Shown: piece by piece, positions 21,998 through 35,439 of the stretch
How positions within the stretch are numbered: the first letter of the stretch is position 1
How the letters are laid out: each line of letters opens with the position of its first letter
NCBI GenBank assembly: GCA_022885665.1
Contig: JAGQDJ010000051.1
Coordinates: 358,655-422,654, forward strand
Source: Triops longicaudatus
Lineage: Eukaryota > Arthropoda > Branchiopoda > Notostraca > Triopsidae
Direction of reading: 5' to 3'
DNA length: 64,000 bases
Notes under the pieces: generated by a model
Told to the model about the DNA's origin: nothing
Database searches by the model: none
Seen by the model: only the letters and a program-made list of their open reading frames with translations
Program-made: the position numbers and the translations under genes

Positions 21998-24223
21998 GGA
22001 GCCCTAAAGAGGTAACACGAGTCTACAAGGGCGTGTTTCCCTTTCGCAGGGCATTGTATGCCAGTTTTAATGGATTGGATTTTTGAGAAATTGGGCAAAC
22101 AATTTCAATAGTAAGTTGAGCTTTACAGCCATGTAAACGACCGACAGCTCAACTCGGGAAGAAACGAGCCATGAAAAGGTGATAAAGAACAGGGAAGCTC
22201 GGGGGGTTACATCCTGCATGTGTGTTCAGGGCAAAAAGGGGGTATTCATCCTTCACGCTAACGCAATGACTGAAAAAGAAGCAGAGTCATTAGGACAGCT
22301 TTTCCGCGGTTAGCTATACAAGACGAGGCAATGCGTTTGCAGCTTCCGCAATTCAGTATCAAAGGCTACCAGTGTATTATCCGAACTGCCGCAAAATCCT
22401 AGCGAATCTTGGAACGAGATATCCATGGCTCTTGCGGTAAGAATTGACTTGCACTTTGGCAGAAACATTAAGGCTCGTAGCTCCACCCTTTATGCAAATG
22501 ACGCTTAATTACCACCAGAAAGCCAGTCACGCATTCGAAACAACATACCATCAGGTTCTAAAACCTGACGTAGCTAAACTTTTCATTGTTGTGCTCGCTG
22601 ACAAGACATGCACCGTCGTAAATCACAACAATTAAACTCTCTGGGGTAAATCGAAAGAAAGGAAAATTCCTAGCCAGGAGCTTTACTTTATTTTCATTAT
22701 TCAAGTTCATGTCACAGGTCTTGCTAACTCCACGTGTATCGCTCTTTTTACTAAATAATGCCGTATGAAACGCTGTTTCCATCATCATCTTAACACGTGA
22801 TACTGAGTAAATCAGAACAGATCACCGTACTACTTTCGCTTGCTAACACGTTCTTGCGACGTCTACACTTGTTAAACCCAGCACAAGTTATCTAAGAGAC
22901 GTGTTTACGAGCAAAATTAACACCGTAATTGCAATATTTTGTTTCGTAACACGTGTTAAGATGGCAACGGAAACGCAGCCTAAGAGAAAGAAAAGTGGCA
23001 ACAGTGACAGAATTTCTCTCCTAAGGGAATTTTCTTTAAACACAAACTTTATGAAAAAGTTCAATTTCCTCCTACATGTGGGTTCGCCTATAAACCACCC
23101 TTTTAACAAGGCCATTGATTGAGTTTCGTTGCGTTAACGCCCGCGATACGTGCGGATTTTGCGTGCCGTTTTGTTTTCTGGTGTTGCGCCATTAAGATTC
23201 CCTGCCATAAGTTTATGGCAGCAATTTCACGTCTTGTTTTCGTTTTTACGACTCTGCAAAGACTCAAGTTCAAGGTGCGTAGAGTAAACGTAAACGAAAC
23301 CCTTGCAAGAGTTCCCAATCCACGCCATTCACAAAACCAAGCCAACAAGCACGCGCATACAAAAGCTAATTCTCTGGGCCAACGCACCGTGTATATGAAC
23401 CGGCCTAAAAAGGTTACTAGGCCTAATAGATAAGAATACTGTCTCATCGGCAAAGATAAGATGTGAACTTGGGTATGACGAGTTAACAAGATTTCACACA
23501 GCCTGAAAAGGCGGTTGCGAGGGTGAGAAAGGGTGCAGGGTGCATTAATTTACAACAAACAGGAAGTTTACGGGGCCTGGGGGCAGATGCCTCGCCACTT
23601 TCGCTTCTTGTCATGAATTCTAAGTAGGGACTACTCGACCTGAAAGCTTGGCATCACGTGATGAGTGGGTTTATTGCAACGCGGACCGAAAGTCATGGCA
23701 TCAAGACAACATTAGCTACTCTGTGCCTTCTTTTTCGTTTCCATTCACACTCACTCGTCGAGTGCGAGCTGCCTATTTTTTTTGTGATTACATATGGTGA
23801 TTTCAAATCGGAAAGAGTAAAAATTCCAAAAGACTTGCTACCAATCTTAGTTCCCACTATAGTAGGGCAGTGAATTTCTTGGGACGCCTCGGGAGGAGTA
23901 TAAACTGTATCAAGTTGTAATTTTTAAGGTATCCGACGACAAGGCTTCTATTTTAAGTCATCTAACTCCATTTACAATTCTTATTACTGCTATACCACGA
24001 ATGTCCACGCTCACGAGTGGCTGCATCAGAATATGGCAATCGCCTTCACCTCAATTGACCTCTTGTCATCGACGGATGTGAGCGACAGTCCGATAAAGAC
24101 ACGTTGTCTTAAACTGCACTTGACGAGAACGTTCCAGCGCGAGCGTTGCTTCCCCCGTAACAAATTAGCCTTGTGTGCCAAGCTCACTTTCCCTTCGAAG
24201 CCAGCGCTCGAACACCAGCCGCA

Positions 24224-24810
24224 CTCCCCGGACTTGTTCAAGCTTTCCCGGTCATGCGACTGTGCCAAGGTCGGAGCTAACGCCTTAAGCGGGCTTCGCT
24301 TTGTTGCCCCGGTTTGCACACACTGGTTTGGTTAGCAGACTCGTATAAAGATCGGCACGAACCTTGGCGTGATGTGAATCTCTCGAAGTTGTTCGGCCTG
24401 GTCCAAACTCTCACAGCTTTTCTCGTTTTTAACTCGTTAGTTTCGTTTTTGTCCAAGATTGTGAATTCGTGTTTAATATGGAGAATTGTCTCGTCGGTAT
24501 TTACAACACCAACACATTCGAGCTCCCATACATTCACTTAATATTGCCAGTGACTTGAATTCATCTACAACGGCTTTGTCTCTGAAGAACGAACGAAATT
24601 ACCCCTACTCCCCGGACGAGTTCAAGTTCCCCGGGTCATACAAAAGCAATAAGGCCGGCATAAACCCCTTCAGCGAGGTGAGGTTTAGTCTTGCTGCCCT
24701 GACTTGTCCCAAGTTCTCTGGCTTTATCGGTACTGAGCCTGAAGCGCTAAAGCCCTAAAAGATTGAAACGCAGGCCGGACTTGTCCAAGCTGCTGCGGGC
24801 AGGTTGCAAT
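24224..24810 (+). repeat. Diverged duplicated segment, two or three copies
   Basis: About 90 bases at 24224-24312 and 24609-24703 share ACTCCCCGGAC, GTTCAAG, CCCGG(G)TCAT and a similar order of GC-rich blocks. Read in frame, both give SPDxFKx..S....KxGxN..S..RF. A weaker third match starts near 24779 (CCGGACTTGTCCAAGCT). There is no homology to a known domain, and the frames around them are short. Confidence 0.45.
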
Positions 24811-26724
24811 GCAACCAGCCGGCCAAGACTTCAGCTGGCGTACGGTGCCAAATAAGCGAAGCTTGCTGGACTCCAAACGCTACCCGTTTCCCTACCGGAA
24901 AAGAAGACTTTCAGCTTCGTTAACCTATGTCGTGTCTGTTACCTATCCTCGTGACGTGTCATGCGGCTCCTGGAAATCCCAACCGCATTTTACTGATCCC
25001 TGGCACGTCGAATTCCTTTATCTCCCCCTTTCCCCGGCCCCCCAAAAAAATTCTCTTCCGCTAATTAAAAAGCAGCTCCCAAAAGAAAATGACGAGTAGA
25101 TTCTCCTTTTTATAAGTAATACGATACATTTTCAAGTCTATACGCCTGTTATACCAATTTTTTGCCTGTTTCCATTCATTTCTTAAATAACGCTCTGGAT
25201 AAAGTGGGTTTAAACATGAACAAAACGAACAGAAAATCCGTTTCAATGCGCTAGTTGATCTATTTGATCAAGTGTACCATAACTGTACCTTCACCTTCTG
25301 GGTTCTATCTATATAAAAGTTGAAGGCCACAAGATCTTTTTTTAACTTTGCCTTTTTTTTTTCCTCTATCACATATATGTACAGCGTAGTAGATTGCCGC
25401 CTTCCCCCGAACGTCTGGCTCTTTTTTACGTCATTTTTTCTTGTCTTTTTTCCATGCTGTCTGCAGGCACAGCTGAGCCTGCGGTGCAGGTTTTTATCTC
25501 TCACGCACGCCAGGCCTACTCACTGCATGAGAAGAGCTCACGGCCAGGTCGATACAAAGTCCAGGACGTGACGCAAAAAAAAAAGAATGACACGAAAGTA
25601 AAAAGAGTCGAAAGCCTTACGGCCTACATCCCAACTAAGCCCCGCCTTTCTTCAATGTCGCCCGTAAGCTTAGCTCCAAAATACATTCCAAGGGAGAAAA
25701 ACAGCTCACAATGAATCTTCGTAAGCCGCTTGGACTAGTAAGGAATCGTTTTTTGCTTTTGTTTTCTAATTTCGCTTTGTTATATTTTTATTTCCTTCCT
25801 TTCTCAGAATGTGCTCTGTGCTTCACTTTATCACACCATTTAACGCAAAAGATTGTATGATATATTCCTTATTTTTAATTTTGTTCTATTGTACTTTCAA
25901 TACAATATTTACGTTCCTTCATTGTTTGCTGTGTTCCGTTTCTATTTTTATTCCATTTTCATATCCAAAACCCCACGAAAAGGAATTGGTATCGGAAAAG
26001 TATTAAGTTAATTTTCCTACCGATTTCGCGAGCAAGGAACTAATTTCGCTTAAAGTAAAGCTGCTACAAAGCCACTAATAATGCTCTGTTGATACCAGCT
26101 TTCTTTGGCGGTGAATCAAGTAAAGCGCGAATTTTTTTTATATAAGTCTGCACGGGAACAATTCACATACCACTATCGCAGGAGAAATAAAGGTGGCTTG
26201 GTGTAATGAAAACTCGCAGGTCCTTCGTCTGTAGCACATTATACCCCAATTATGATAATGAGCCTTTATAAATGTCTTGTCACATTCGAAGTATGTGCAA
26301 AACACACCTAGTGCTAGCAATACAACTCGGTAGTGCTTCAATGATGCCATTTGTTAGGGTTGATTAACCATTGCAATTAAGACGAGACAGCCCGGAAACT
26401 TTTCTTTTTCGTAGTGACGAAACGGGAGATTCCTCTTCGAAGATAATACTGTATTTTTCGCTTTTATGGTTGTCCTTTCTTTGCCTGGTGTTGTAATAGG
26501 AAAACGAAGACTCCTGGTTCCCTGTATCTCTTCATCTGCAATTGCTCGTTATCTGTTACATTTATCACCTTTTTAAAAATAGCTTACCAACCAGACAACT
26601 AATTTTCTTAGTCAGTATTTACAGTCCTGGAATAGGATGCAACTGGTACAAAATTCGTTCTGCATCCAGAAAAAGATTATGTTATTTGTTAACATCGCTC
26701 CTTCCGCCGTTTATGTCATTGTTA

Positions 26725-26737
26725 CCCCCCCCCCCCC
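26725..26737. repeat. Poly-C tract (13)
   Basis: Uninterrupted C run, with no transposon end beside it. Confidence 0.95.
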
Positions 26738-27183
26738 TCGTCTCTTACGCATTCAACGGAACTACGTATACACGAAAACCTTAATATAGGTTTTCAAAAC
26801 ATGAGAAGGAAAAGAGAGATGGAGGGATGCAGAGGGAGGAAGGTTGAAAAAACGTTTGTTCCCTTTAACAGGTGGCGTATAATAATAAAAGTGCCAGCGG
26901 CGAAGATCAACTGCGAAGCTTTGCATTCATGGGATTGCTGCTGAAAAAGGGCAATACATATTTCGTCCTCTTTTCTTCAAACTTTTTCATTTCCTCTTCG
27001 CAAACTCGTCATAGGCTAGTTCGCATAATCGGAACACAGAAATGTTAGAAAAAAGGGATTCCAATCCTGCGAACGTCAGCTATTTTTAAATGAATAATAA
27101 AAAATTCTTTCTTGGGACTGCTTGTCTCTATTAAGCTGACTTCAAGCGAGTACAACGAGCCTTACGGGGGCCAAACATGAGAC

Positions 27184-27230
27184 AGCTCATTTATAAGAGA
27201 CTACCTTTCAATGTCTCTTAAATCCGAGCT
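27184..27230. repeat. Hairpin built on the AAGAGAC / GTCTCTT motif
   Basis: The arms 27184-27201 and 27213-27230 pair at 14 of 18 positions, including AGCTC at the base and AAGAGAC next to an 11-base loop. It is related in sequence to the TCTCTTACAT motif family. Confidence 0.5.
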
Positions 27231-27854
27231 CTATGAATATTGTCACGTCAATAGTTGATAATTGTTTCGTTTTAGCGTAGTTTCCCTTTTTGTCTCCTGC
27301 ACCCTTGATTTCTGTACTAGTGAAAGTCACTTCTCCGAAACCAAAGGGACTACGTTGATTTCGTTTGTGTCAAAAAGAAGCTCGAAAAAGGGAGAGTGAC
27401 AGGGAAACTAGAGGAGAGAGAGAGAAGAAGCTACAGAGCGAGTGGAGATTGTATGTCAGTGGTAATTACAGATTCCGTTGGCTACCTCATACCTTAGTCT
27501 TTATGTTTGTTAGCAAGATCAGGGCCCCGTGAAAAACCACGCATTGTAAAACCCAACCAAGTGTTAGTTAGTGACGTGACAATATAAAGGTTTTGTGTAT
27601 TACTTTACTTTTGCACAGAGGCCTGTTCCGTGAAAGCCGAAGAGTGAAAACCAATGCGGCTCATGCTGGGGTATGAGGGACCCCGAATGTAAGAGACTAA
27701 AATCTTAAGACTGTCAATGTATCTAATAAAGATTATAGCCACGCCTATGCAATGCAACACTCGTTACGTATGGTTGTCTTGTCTATTCGCATGTACGGAA
27801 TTTGTGATCGCTCCTTTGAGCTAGTGTTCTGTTACCTGCCCACGATGTACCCCT

Positions 27855-27943
27855 GATGTAAGAGAAACTAACGGAGGTCTCTTCAAATCTATTCCATAAA
27901 AGACTTTAGATAACAGACGCAATTCAAGGACGTCTCTTACATC
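27855..27943. repeat. Short inverted-repeat unit with GATGTAAGAGA ends
   Basis: GATGTAAGAGA at 27855-27865 is matched perfectly in inverse by TCTCTTACATC at 27933-27943, giving an 89-base unit that could be a very small MITE-like element. The same end motif recurs alone elsewhere in the window. Confidence 0.5.
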
Positions 27944-28069
27944 CAGAACACACTTATGTGACTTTTTTCGTTTTCACTACATCTCGCTTCGGGCACATTT
28001 TATTTAGGTTTTTACTGCAAGTTGGCAAGAATGAAAATCGCACAAGAAAGATACGTGTTAAACTATGCT

Positions 28070-28170
28070 GCACAACAATAAGTGCTGCGCAACGATGACA
28101 TAAAGCAAACCAAACTGCGCAATAATGAAAATCCAGGGATACGTGAAGCTCAATTGAGCAACAACGAAAG
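28070..28170. repeat. Degenerate array of CAACAATGA-like cores
   Basis: The cores CACAACAATAA (about 28070), CGCAACGATGA (about 28088), CGCAATAATGAAA (about 28118) and GAGCAACAACGAAA (about 28155) follow each other at 18 to 40 bases, all on the same strand. Confidence 0.45.
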
Positions 28171-29464
28171 TGTCGACGTGAATAACGCACTGAGATAATG
28201 GACTGAAAACCCGTTAGCACCAAGCTGGGAAATTCAGTGCCTTTTGTGCCGCGTTGTCAAGCCGCGTTCAAGCCTTCAGTACGGTACAACTGTATTCAGA
28301 GCATCGAACACGAAGTCATCCACCGACGTCTCCCATCTCGGGGTATTTACAAGCTTAATGAGTTATCATGGCCACAAAAAGCCGGACAATAATGGCAATT
28401 CCGTGTAACTGTCCTGCTTTTGTTCCTCAGGATTCTCCGATTTAAAAGGCAAGCTTGGCCTTAGCCATCACCGCCGCCCGCACATACACACATGACCTAA
28501 AAGTAAACAAGACCTTCACTCCGCCCTCTTCAAGTCGAAGGTGTTGTCATATATCCATCTCCAGTCCCGCACGCATACAATTTATCTTTACATTTCCTAC
28601 AAATCTTTCACTTTTCCCTACTTTTGAGCGAAGCTTGTACTTAAAAGATGTTAAAATTTTAAGTGAATTAGAGGAAAATCTGCACACGCTTCGGAAATTA
28701 ATTTGCTCGTTTTTTTCTGAAAGGGAAACGTGTCAAAGTTTTCTACTCGATCTCTAAATTCATAGAAAAAACTTTACACGATTCGCTATTACTTCTGGAA
28801 TAGTTTCAAGACAAACATAATTACTACTGTGGTAAAGCTATCCTCAACGTTACAGTACGAAGAATGGTGCTACTTAAAAAAGTCTACCAAATACGACTAT
28901 TGTTGTATCCAAATGCAATTTAGGTCGACCTATGCCAAACTTTTTATTGTCACGTCACTAAGGTTGTTGACTTTCAAGCTGTTCGAGGCAACTCGAACAA
29001 TATTGCACGTGTACCAGCTGGTTGTACCAGACGGTTCAAGTACTATTCACCCATTTCCGCACTTCTTTCTCAACCATTTTCCGAACCTGGCCTTTACACC
29101 TACACTTTCGGCCCCAGGAGCCGTATCCTCCTATATCCGAGACAACTTGTCCCTTTTCCGATCTTGGCCATTCCCACCTTTCCCGCTGCGCTCTCATTTC
29201 ACTTCCCAAAACACTGAAAAATCTGTGTCAACTTACTTCAGCACTGTTGTCTTTCGTACATTACACACTTAACTCAACGCTGGTCAGCCTTAGCAAGCGC
29301 CTTATCGGCAGTAAACGGAGGAAGAGCCCCAGAGTTCTGCGTTCTCTCTTATCCAAAATGGCGGAGATTTGCACACGCCAAGCAAAAATACCCACTTCGC
29401 AGCGTTAGTGAACTACAGTATATACTACATACTCTCTCGTACATAACAACCCAACACCACAAAC

Positions 29465-29665
29465 TCCCGGCCCCACTTGTGCCCCCCGTCCAACTTTCCG
29501 AAAGCCGAGTGGGCCGGGCCTGGGGCTGGAGCAAACCCAGGCCCTGGCGTGCGTGCCGGCCTCGCCTGCCTTAGCACGGCCGGCTGGCCAGCCGCCTCAC
29601 CGCTGCAACGGCCGACCGACCGGCCGGCCTGGGCAGAGCGAGCCTCGCCCGCTTCTTTCCAGCTT
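29465..29665. promoter_or_regulatory. Small CpG- and GC-rich island
   Basis: About 200 bases are strongly GC-rich (GGCCGACCGACCGGCCGGCC and similar) between AT-rich flanks. It could be a promoter or first exon on the minus strand for the BTB gene 8 kb away. There is no TATA box or clear donor to support this, and the short frames on it lack domains. Confidence 0.25.
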
Positions 29666-31671
29666 GGCCTGACACATTAGACCCATCCCCGTGGCTTGAC
29701 AACAAAACTAGAGGTCGATGAGGTCGTTCGCGCATTCCATGATCACTCTCTATTAACTTTGGCACACGGGGGTAGCACAAGGCAGGGGATAGAGGGACTA
29801 CTTCACACAAGCAAACCCCCTCCCTCTACGCATATATGGCATATCGTCAATGCTGCCAAACTTCTCCCTCCTCGAACACAACAACAGAGTCCAATTTAGC
29901 CCTCCCTTCCCTCTCGCGCCGCCTCACAATTGGTGGCAAATCTCGAAAAGGGACAGAATAGCAACTCGAACCCCCTAACCAATCACGAAACAGGGTTCTC
30001 CAAACCAATAGGCCTACCAACCCCCTCTCACCCCTCCCTTCCCTCTACAAATGCGAAGAATACGCGAAAACCTGTGTAAAACGACCGAACGGCTTGCAGA
30101 ATGGTCGACTTCCCAGGATACGGGAAGATAGCACTACGTGCGATCTAAACGTCTTTTCCTTTCTGAACGCAGTTTAGCATTGATAGTTAACTAGGTTTTC
30201 CTTTATTTTTTAAACTACAATTGCCTTCGAGTAGAAGGTTGTTCATGCTACGGGACAGTAGCAGGTAAACGCTATAAGTTTACGGCAAAAATTAACTGTT
30301 CAATAGTAAATGGGATAGCTGCGACATTACGTGAACGTCCAGTGTCCCAGTTACTTGTGGCCAGCCTTGTCTTTTAGTACCAAGTCACCTTATAATCGAC
30401 GCTAAAGAGAATGGAAAGAATAAACATTCAGACAAAAATTGTGCTACAATCCTCGTATGCAAAAAAAAAATTTTACCTCTGGGTATACCAACTTCCTGCA
30501 AACTCCAAAACTGTATCAAATGTTCGGTTTTGGCTCTTACACGGAAAGGATTAGAATTCAACCACTTACAAAAAGCATATGTTCGTCTTTTCTCACGGAA
30601 TTTCAAACTAATAGAAGTTACCGAAATTAATTAAGATTTGCCAATTTTTCACAGGTGACTTGATACTCAGTTCCCTAGAGCTGCAAACCTACAGAAAATC
30701 TTCAACCCAATTCCCCTACAATCTTTTACTTGCCTGTCACATTCTATTACCATATTCTTTCGGAAAACTAGGCCTACAAATTTCAAATAATTCACTTATA
30801 ACAGTCCTCCCGAAAGGAAATACTTCCCACAGGCTCTATCCTCATACGGCATTGAGCGACAATGAATTTTTCCCCTGACCTGTTTGCGAAATATTCTTTC
30901 TTGGCAACACTGAATCCTGTCTTAGCGCAGTATCAATGGAGTCAGGACGCCGCGACTGCAAGTGTCGCATCATTCGCTACTGTGTCCTAACAGTGGACTC
31001 TCACTATAACGAACCTTGAGTATCACTATCTTACGACTGTTGTGAAGGTTTAACAGCTACCGGCTTGCGTAGGTACAAACAAATCGTTCAAAACGGTGAA
31101 CCATTTTCCCGTTCTATGAGGTTCACTATAAAGCAAATTTGTCAACAAAGCTTCCGAAGGGACGTAAAGTGTCCGATATATCCGAAATATACCTTACACC
31201 GGACGCTTTTTAAATAGTTAACGCAATCCTTTTACCCCTTTACAGTAGCCAACTGCACGAAACAAACAGCATTCGTTGCAGATAAAATCTACTGCAGTGA
31301 GTGACATTAAATGTAGAGTTTAACTGAGGATCCAATTTCAGTGAAACTTTCCCTTTGCGTTTCGTTGTCACAATTCTTTCAGCATTACAGCACCTCAAAC
31401 CTCAGTCTTCTGCTCAGCTGCATGCACAAGGCATTCCGGGCAACTCCATAGGTTGCGATGAAGGAAAAATCCCCCGCGAAATTCGTCAAATGGCCGCACC
31501 ATGCGTCTTGTTCAGCCCAAGGTAGTAGCAGCCACCAAAAGGTAAATGGCGTCACAGCTGTCCAGTCCTGACTCGCCTGGGAAACTTTTGCACCACCCAT
31601 TGCCACGTGCGCTTTTTGTCCCGTTTTTTTTTTCTTCCTTTCCTGCTCGATCTTAGCCTATGTTTCAGTGC

Positions 31672-31672
31672 C

Positions 31673-31711
<39 letters not shown>

Positions 31712-31730
31712 GCTCTCTATCTCTCTTTCT
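31672..31730 (+). repeat. (CT)n microsatellite
   Basis: It is nearly pure CT repeats with a few interruptions (TTTCT, CGCT, CTAT). The serine/leucine-repeat frame across it is an artefact. Confidence 0.95.
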
Positions 31731-32676
31731 TCGCTTTCCACCGCTCCAAAATTCGTACGCACTAGATTGTCCCCAAACCCTCCAATAAACAACCCCTTAC
31801 TCCAATTCATCCCCCTCCCACCCACTGCCTTAAGCTCCGCCCCCTTCTAACCTCTTAACTCTTTTTTAGACAAAAATATATCTTTCTTTAGTTTTTTTTT
31901 AAATTTTAATTTACGCCTAAATTCTAAAATTCCCCTCGCTCCCACGTAAATGCTAGCAAAAGTCTTTTAATTTCGCGTTGGGAGTGTTTTCTTTTTCCAG
32001 GGAACCAAAGTTCGCGAAAAATGGCAAGTTTCGCAATGAGCGAACTTCGGGTTTAGTTGTGTGTTTTTTTTCTCCTCTGCTTCTTCTTTACTGTCAGTGG
32101 CCTGAACATTTGGGAAACGTGCCTGCGAGAAAAAATCTTGGGATGGCTAGATGAACGCAAAGCGAGAGCGAGAGAGAGAAAGAAAAAGACCGAGTGCACC
32201 AACGCCTCCTTCAGGGGGCTAGCAGGGTGTGCAAAGGTAAGAGAGAGTAAGAGCGAAGCACGCAGGTATGCCCCGAGGGCTAGGCAACCGGCGTTGCAAA
32301 ATTCAAGCCAATGCTCCGGCACTGCAGTTTTTAAAAAACTTGCCTGGACCTGATCCGGGGGCGAGTTACGTGCAGCAAATCCGAAACTTCTTTCTGCAAA
32401 TTACGCAAATGGCGAAAAAAGGATACAAAGAAAACTCTCTGAGTGCATAACCCTTTCCACCACCTTACCCCCCCCCAAACCTTCCCACCACGAAAAACCG
32501 GCTTAGACATTTATAGACGGTTTCTAAGGAAGGAATATTTAGAAAGATGGCTGGGCTGCAACCGGAATTCATTGTTGCAATCGAAAAAGGGGGCTTTTTG
32601 GACTGGAAAAGCAAAGGACAACAGTGAAAATTCCCATGACCGGGGTAAGCAAAGCTGTACGCTAAAGAAAAATTCA

Positions 32677-32760
32677 TTCTGAGCAACAATGAACGTTCTA
32701 CCAGAACACAAGCAGTGCAGTAAGGTCGCCACTCCCGCAAGTGCCGTGTCGTTAGCAAGT
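32677..32760 (+). repeat. Copy 1 of a dispersed CAACAATGAA ... GCAAGTGCCGTG repeat
   Basis: CAACAATGAA at 32684 is followed 52 bases later by CGCAAGTGCCGTGTCGTTAG (32736-32755). The same pair, with one mismatch in the second block, occurs at 48029/48090. Confidence 0.5.
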
Positions 32761-33089
32761 GTGTCAGTATCTTTATTCGTAGACGGAAGAATTTTTCTTG
32801 TAACAAAACCTACTATAACGAACTCTTGACTGTTTTGGGATGAGACGGATTCCTAATTGTGTCATAAACAAAAGGTTGCACTTATGTGTATTTTTTCCTT
32901 GCTAACATGATTTTGTAGCAACAAAGAATTTCAATTAACGTCGTTATAAAAACCTGCAAAAGATGGCTCGATGTAGTGTACTTCGGATATAATTAACTAC
33001 TTGTGACGAGCTAGGTGCTATTTCAGCATAGTAGCATGAACCTAGGTTATCTACATATACCGCAGAGCGTCTAATTCAAAGAACTTCGG

Positions 33090-33525
33090 ATCAGAGCTGG
33101 TCAAAATCAATTCACAGAACAGCATGCGACTTCAATTCAATTGATTTTCGAAAGCATCTGAATTGACTTGTCCGTTGGTTGAAATAGTTTGAACTGAATT
33201 CGCTTGAAACCTTAATGAACTTGTCGGAGAAAATTGACCTTTAAGAAAATTGTCAAAAAGAGTTTATCTTTAACTTCGACGCAGACGACTTCATGAAATA
33301 GGAACATGTGTGGACATTGGCCCAATTTTCTTTTGTTAAACTTGAATTCTTGCTGACCTCGTGGAATTCAAAAATCAAACTGACTTTGAATTGAACTAGA
33401 AAGAGATTGAAAGGAGTTGACTATCAAAATCTTTTACACAAACAACTGAGCTGAATTATTTGCATTCTTGATATTGCAGAAAAGGATTCAGTTGAGTCGA
33501 CTTAGACTCGCTTGAATTTTCCAAT
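33090..33525. repeat. Degenerate GAATTGA/TTCAATT-rich repeat
   Basis: Variants of GAATTGACTTG, GAACTGAATTCGCTTGAA and TTTGAATTGAACTAG recur over some 430 bases with no fixed period. This looks like an old, heavily mutated simple repeat. Confidence 0.5.
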
Positions 33526-35439
33526 CACAACTTTTCAGCTCCCCTCTAAAAAAAGTGCGTTACCGCGACATTTCTACCGTATATTTAATGGGATTTATTT
33601 GTGCAACTAATCTGTGGGATAAAAGGAGCGTTCGTTATATCTGCATTCTCCTATGTCGACCGATATTTGTTATGTCGACATTCTGTTTTGCATGCTTTTG
33701 CATTAAGATTCAATTCCAAATATTAAAAGTATTCAGCTTGAAAGGGGGGCGTGGTTGTATTGGGGCTGCGGTGCTACGAGGGAATAGGTCGAATTACGCC
33801 GAGTATCCGTAACTAGCATAGCGTACGCGAAGAACGGGGTAGCGCAGGTAGAATGGGTTAAGCTAGGATAGGAAAGAGAACTGGCTATTAGGTTGTGACA
33901 CAGGATTGTGGAGTAAACCAACTGTCCAAGGTGCCGTGACTTATGGGCCACTTGAGTCTAGAAAGACGCAGTCGTGGTAGTTGGGGAAAATTGGCGTCCA
34001 TTTGGTCATATAGCCTACAAGTTGATAGGTAAAGGAGGCGATGGAAAAAAAAGAGAACTGAAACGTCTCATCTAGAGTTAGCGATAAGAAAGGAACAATT
34101 GACAGAGATGTAGGTAGTGAGAGTGCGATAAGGAAATTTGCTACCCAAGCTCGCGATCTTTCGTTTAGTGGTGGCGCCACGCTCGATACCACCACGTCCT
34201 GCAAAGGGAATTTGTGCAAAAGTGGCGTCAGTTGCAGAAAACGCGCTAGCGTGGCATTAAACTTACTAGCATTCCTGAACATAGCTTGACCCAACCTTAG
34301 CTGACCTCTTTTTTGCATTAACTTCCCATGGTTTGCATAGGCGTGCCGGGTTAAATGCGTTATTTTAAAAAATAACTTAGTTTTAGTAAGGTTAGAATGG
34401 GAAAACTAGGAATCGAGGGCGAATAAAAAGTACCGATTTAGCTTTATATTTTTTTTCATTTCCGACCGTGTTCTCATTGTTGTTCGTGAAGATTATTTAA
34501 AACTTATGTAAAATTTAGAACTTATTTAAATTTGAGTTTTCATTGCTAGCCATGGGGATACACGTAAAAATGAGCATAATAGTTTTAAAAATCGAAAGGT
34601 GGCTAGTGTCTTTCAATGAAAACACGACCAAGTTGAACTTCATTTGGACAATATAAACAATTGTGAGTGACAACCGCGAATGAAGTAGCGTATTCGTATA
34701 GTATTAATCACAACTAGATTTTCCACAGTTAACAGCAGTGGTGCTTAATATAGGGCTAACCTAGTTTCCGGTATTCGTCACAAGTTACACGCAACCGTGG
34801 TTGCAATTGCTAACCAAGATTAACGCACGTGTGTTCCTTCCCAACCCTAAGGATGGGTAGGGTAAAGCTGAGCCTTAGAACAGGTAAACGAATCAGATTT
34901 GGGCTATTTTAAGGTCGGAATTGAAAAGGACGTTCGACCTGTACCTCGATTTCTACGGACACGAGCTCGGTTTACTGTAACGTCCTTGCATTCATTTCAC
35001 CCATAATTCATTTTCCTTGCATCTGCCTTAAAGTATACAATTCTCATGGTTAAAGGCAATACATTTGCATATTGGGCCAAAAAAGGATTCTTACGTGTTC
35101 TAGTTAAAAGTACCATTCATTGTTGCATCTCTATCGTTTTTTCGGAAGAATCCGAAGATATCCAAATTTTCCAGTTTTGAAGTCCTGATTTTTTCTCTAC
35201 TCCCAGGGTTCGGAGAATTTCAAGTATTCTTAGCCAACCATAATTGTTTCTTAAGTATAGGGCGATTTGAAAATCAGCTCATTATTGCCAATCGGAATTT
35301 GCGTTGAACGGTCGCCTAGGAAGTTACTCTAGCGCGAATGACGTTAATCGTGTTCCACTCTTGCACCATACCACCTTGTGAAAAGATTTTTTGTGTTAAC
35401 GAAACTATATTGTTGCCTTTTAAAACTTTTGTGTAAGAC

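Larger units (their letters stand above)
21151..29460. other. Region upstream of the BTB coding exon, mostly unassigned
   Basis: It holds the acceptor of the BTB exon at 21151, TCTCTTACAT motif sites, the duplicated segment at 24.2-24.8 kb and the core array at 28.1 kb. The 5' untranslated exons and promoter of the BTB gene are expected on this side, but none could be fixed. Confidence 0.4.

Noticed and set aside
31668..31850. 60-codon frame of Ser-Leu repeats
   Set aside because: Translation of the CT microsatellite.
33941..34318. 125-codon minus-strand frame as a gene
   Set aside because: No domain, no splice-site support and no second copy; open length is within what this composition can give.
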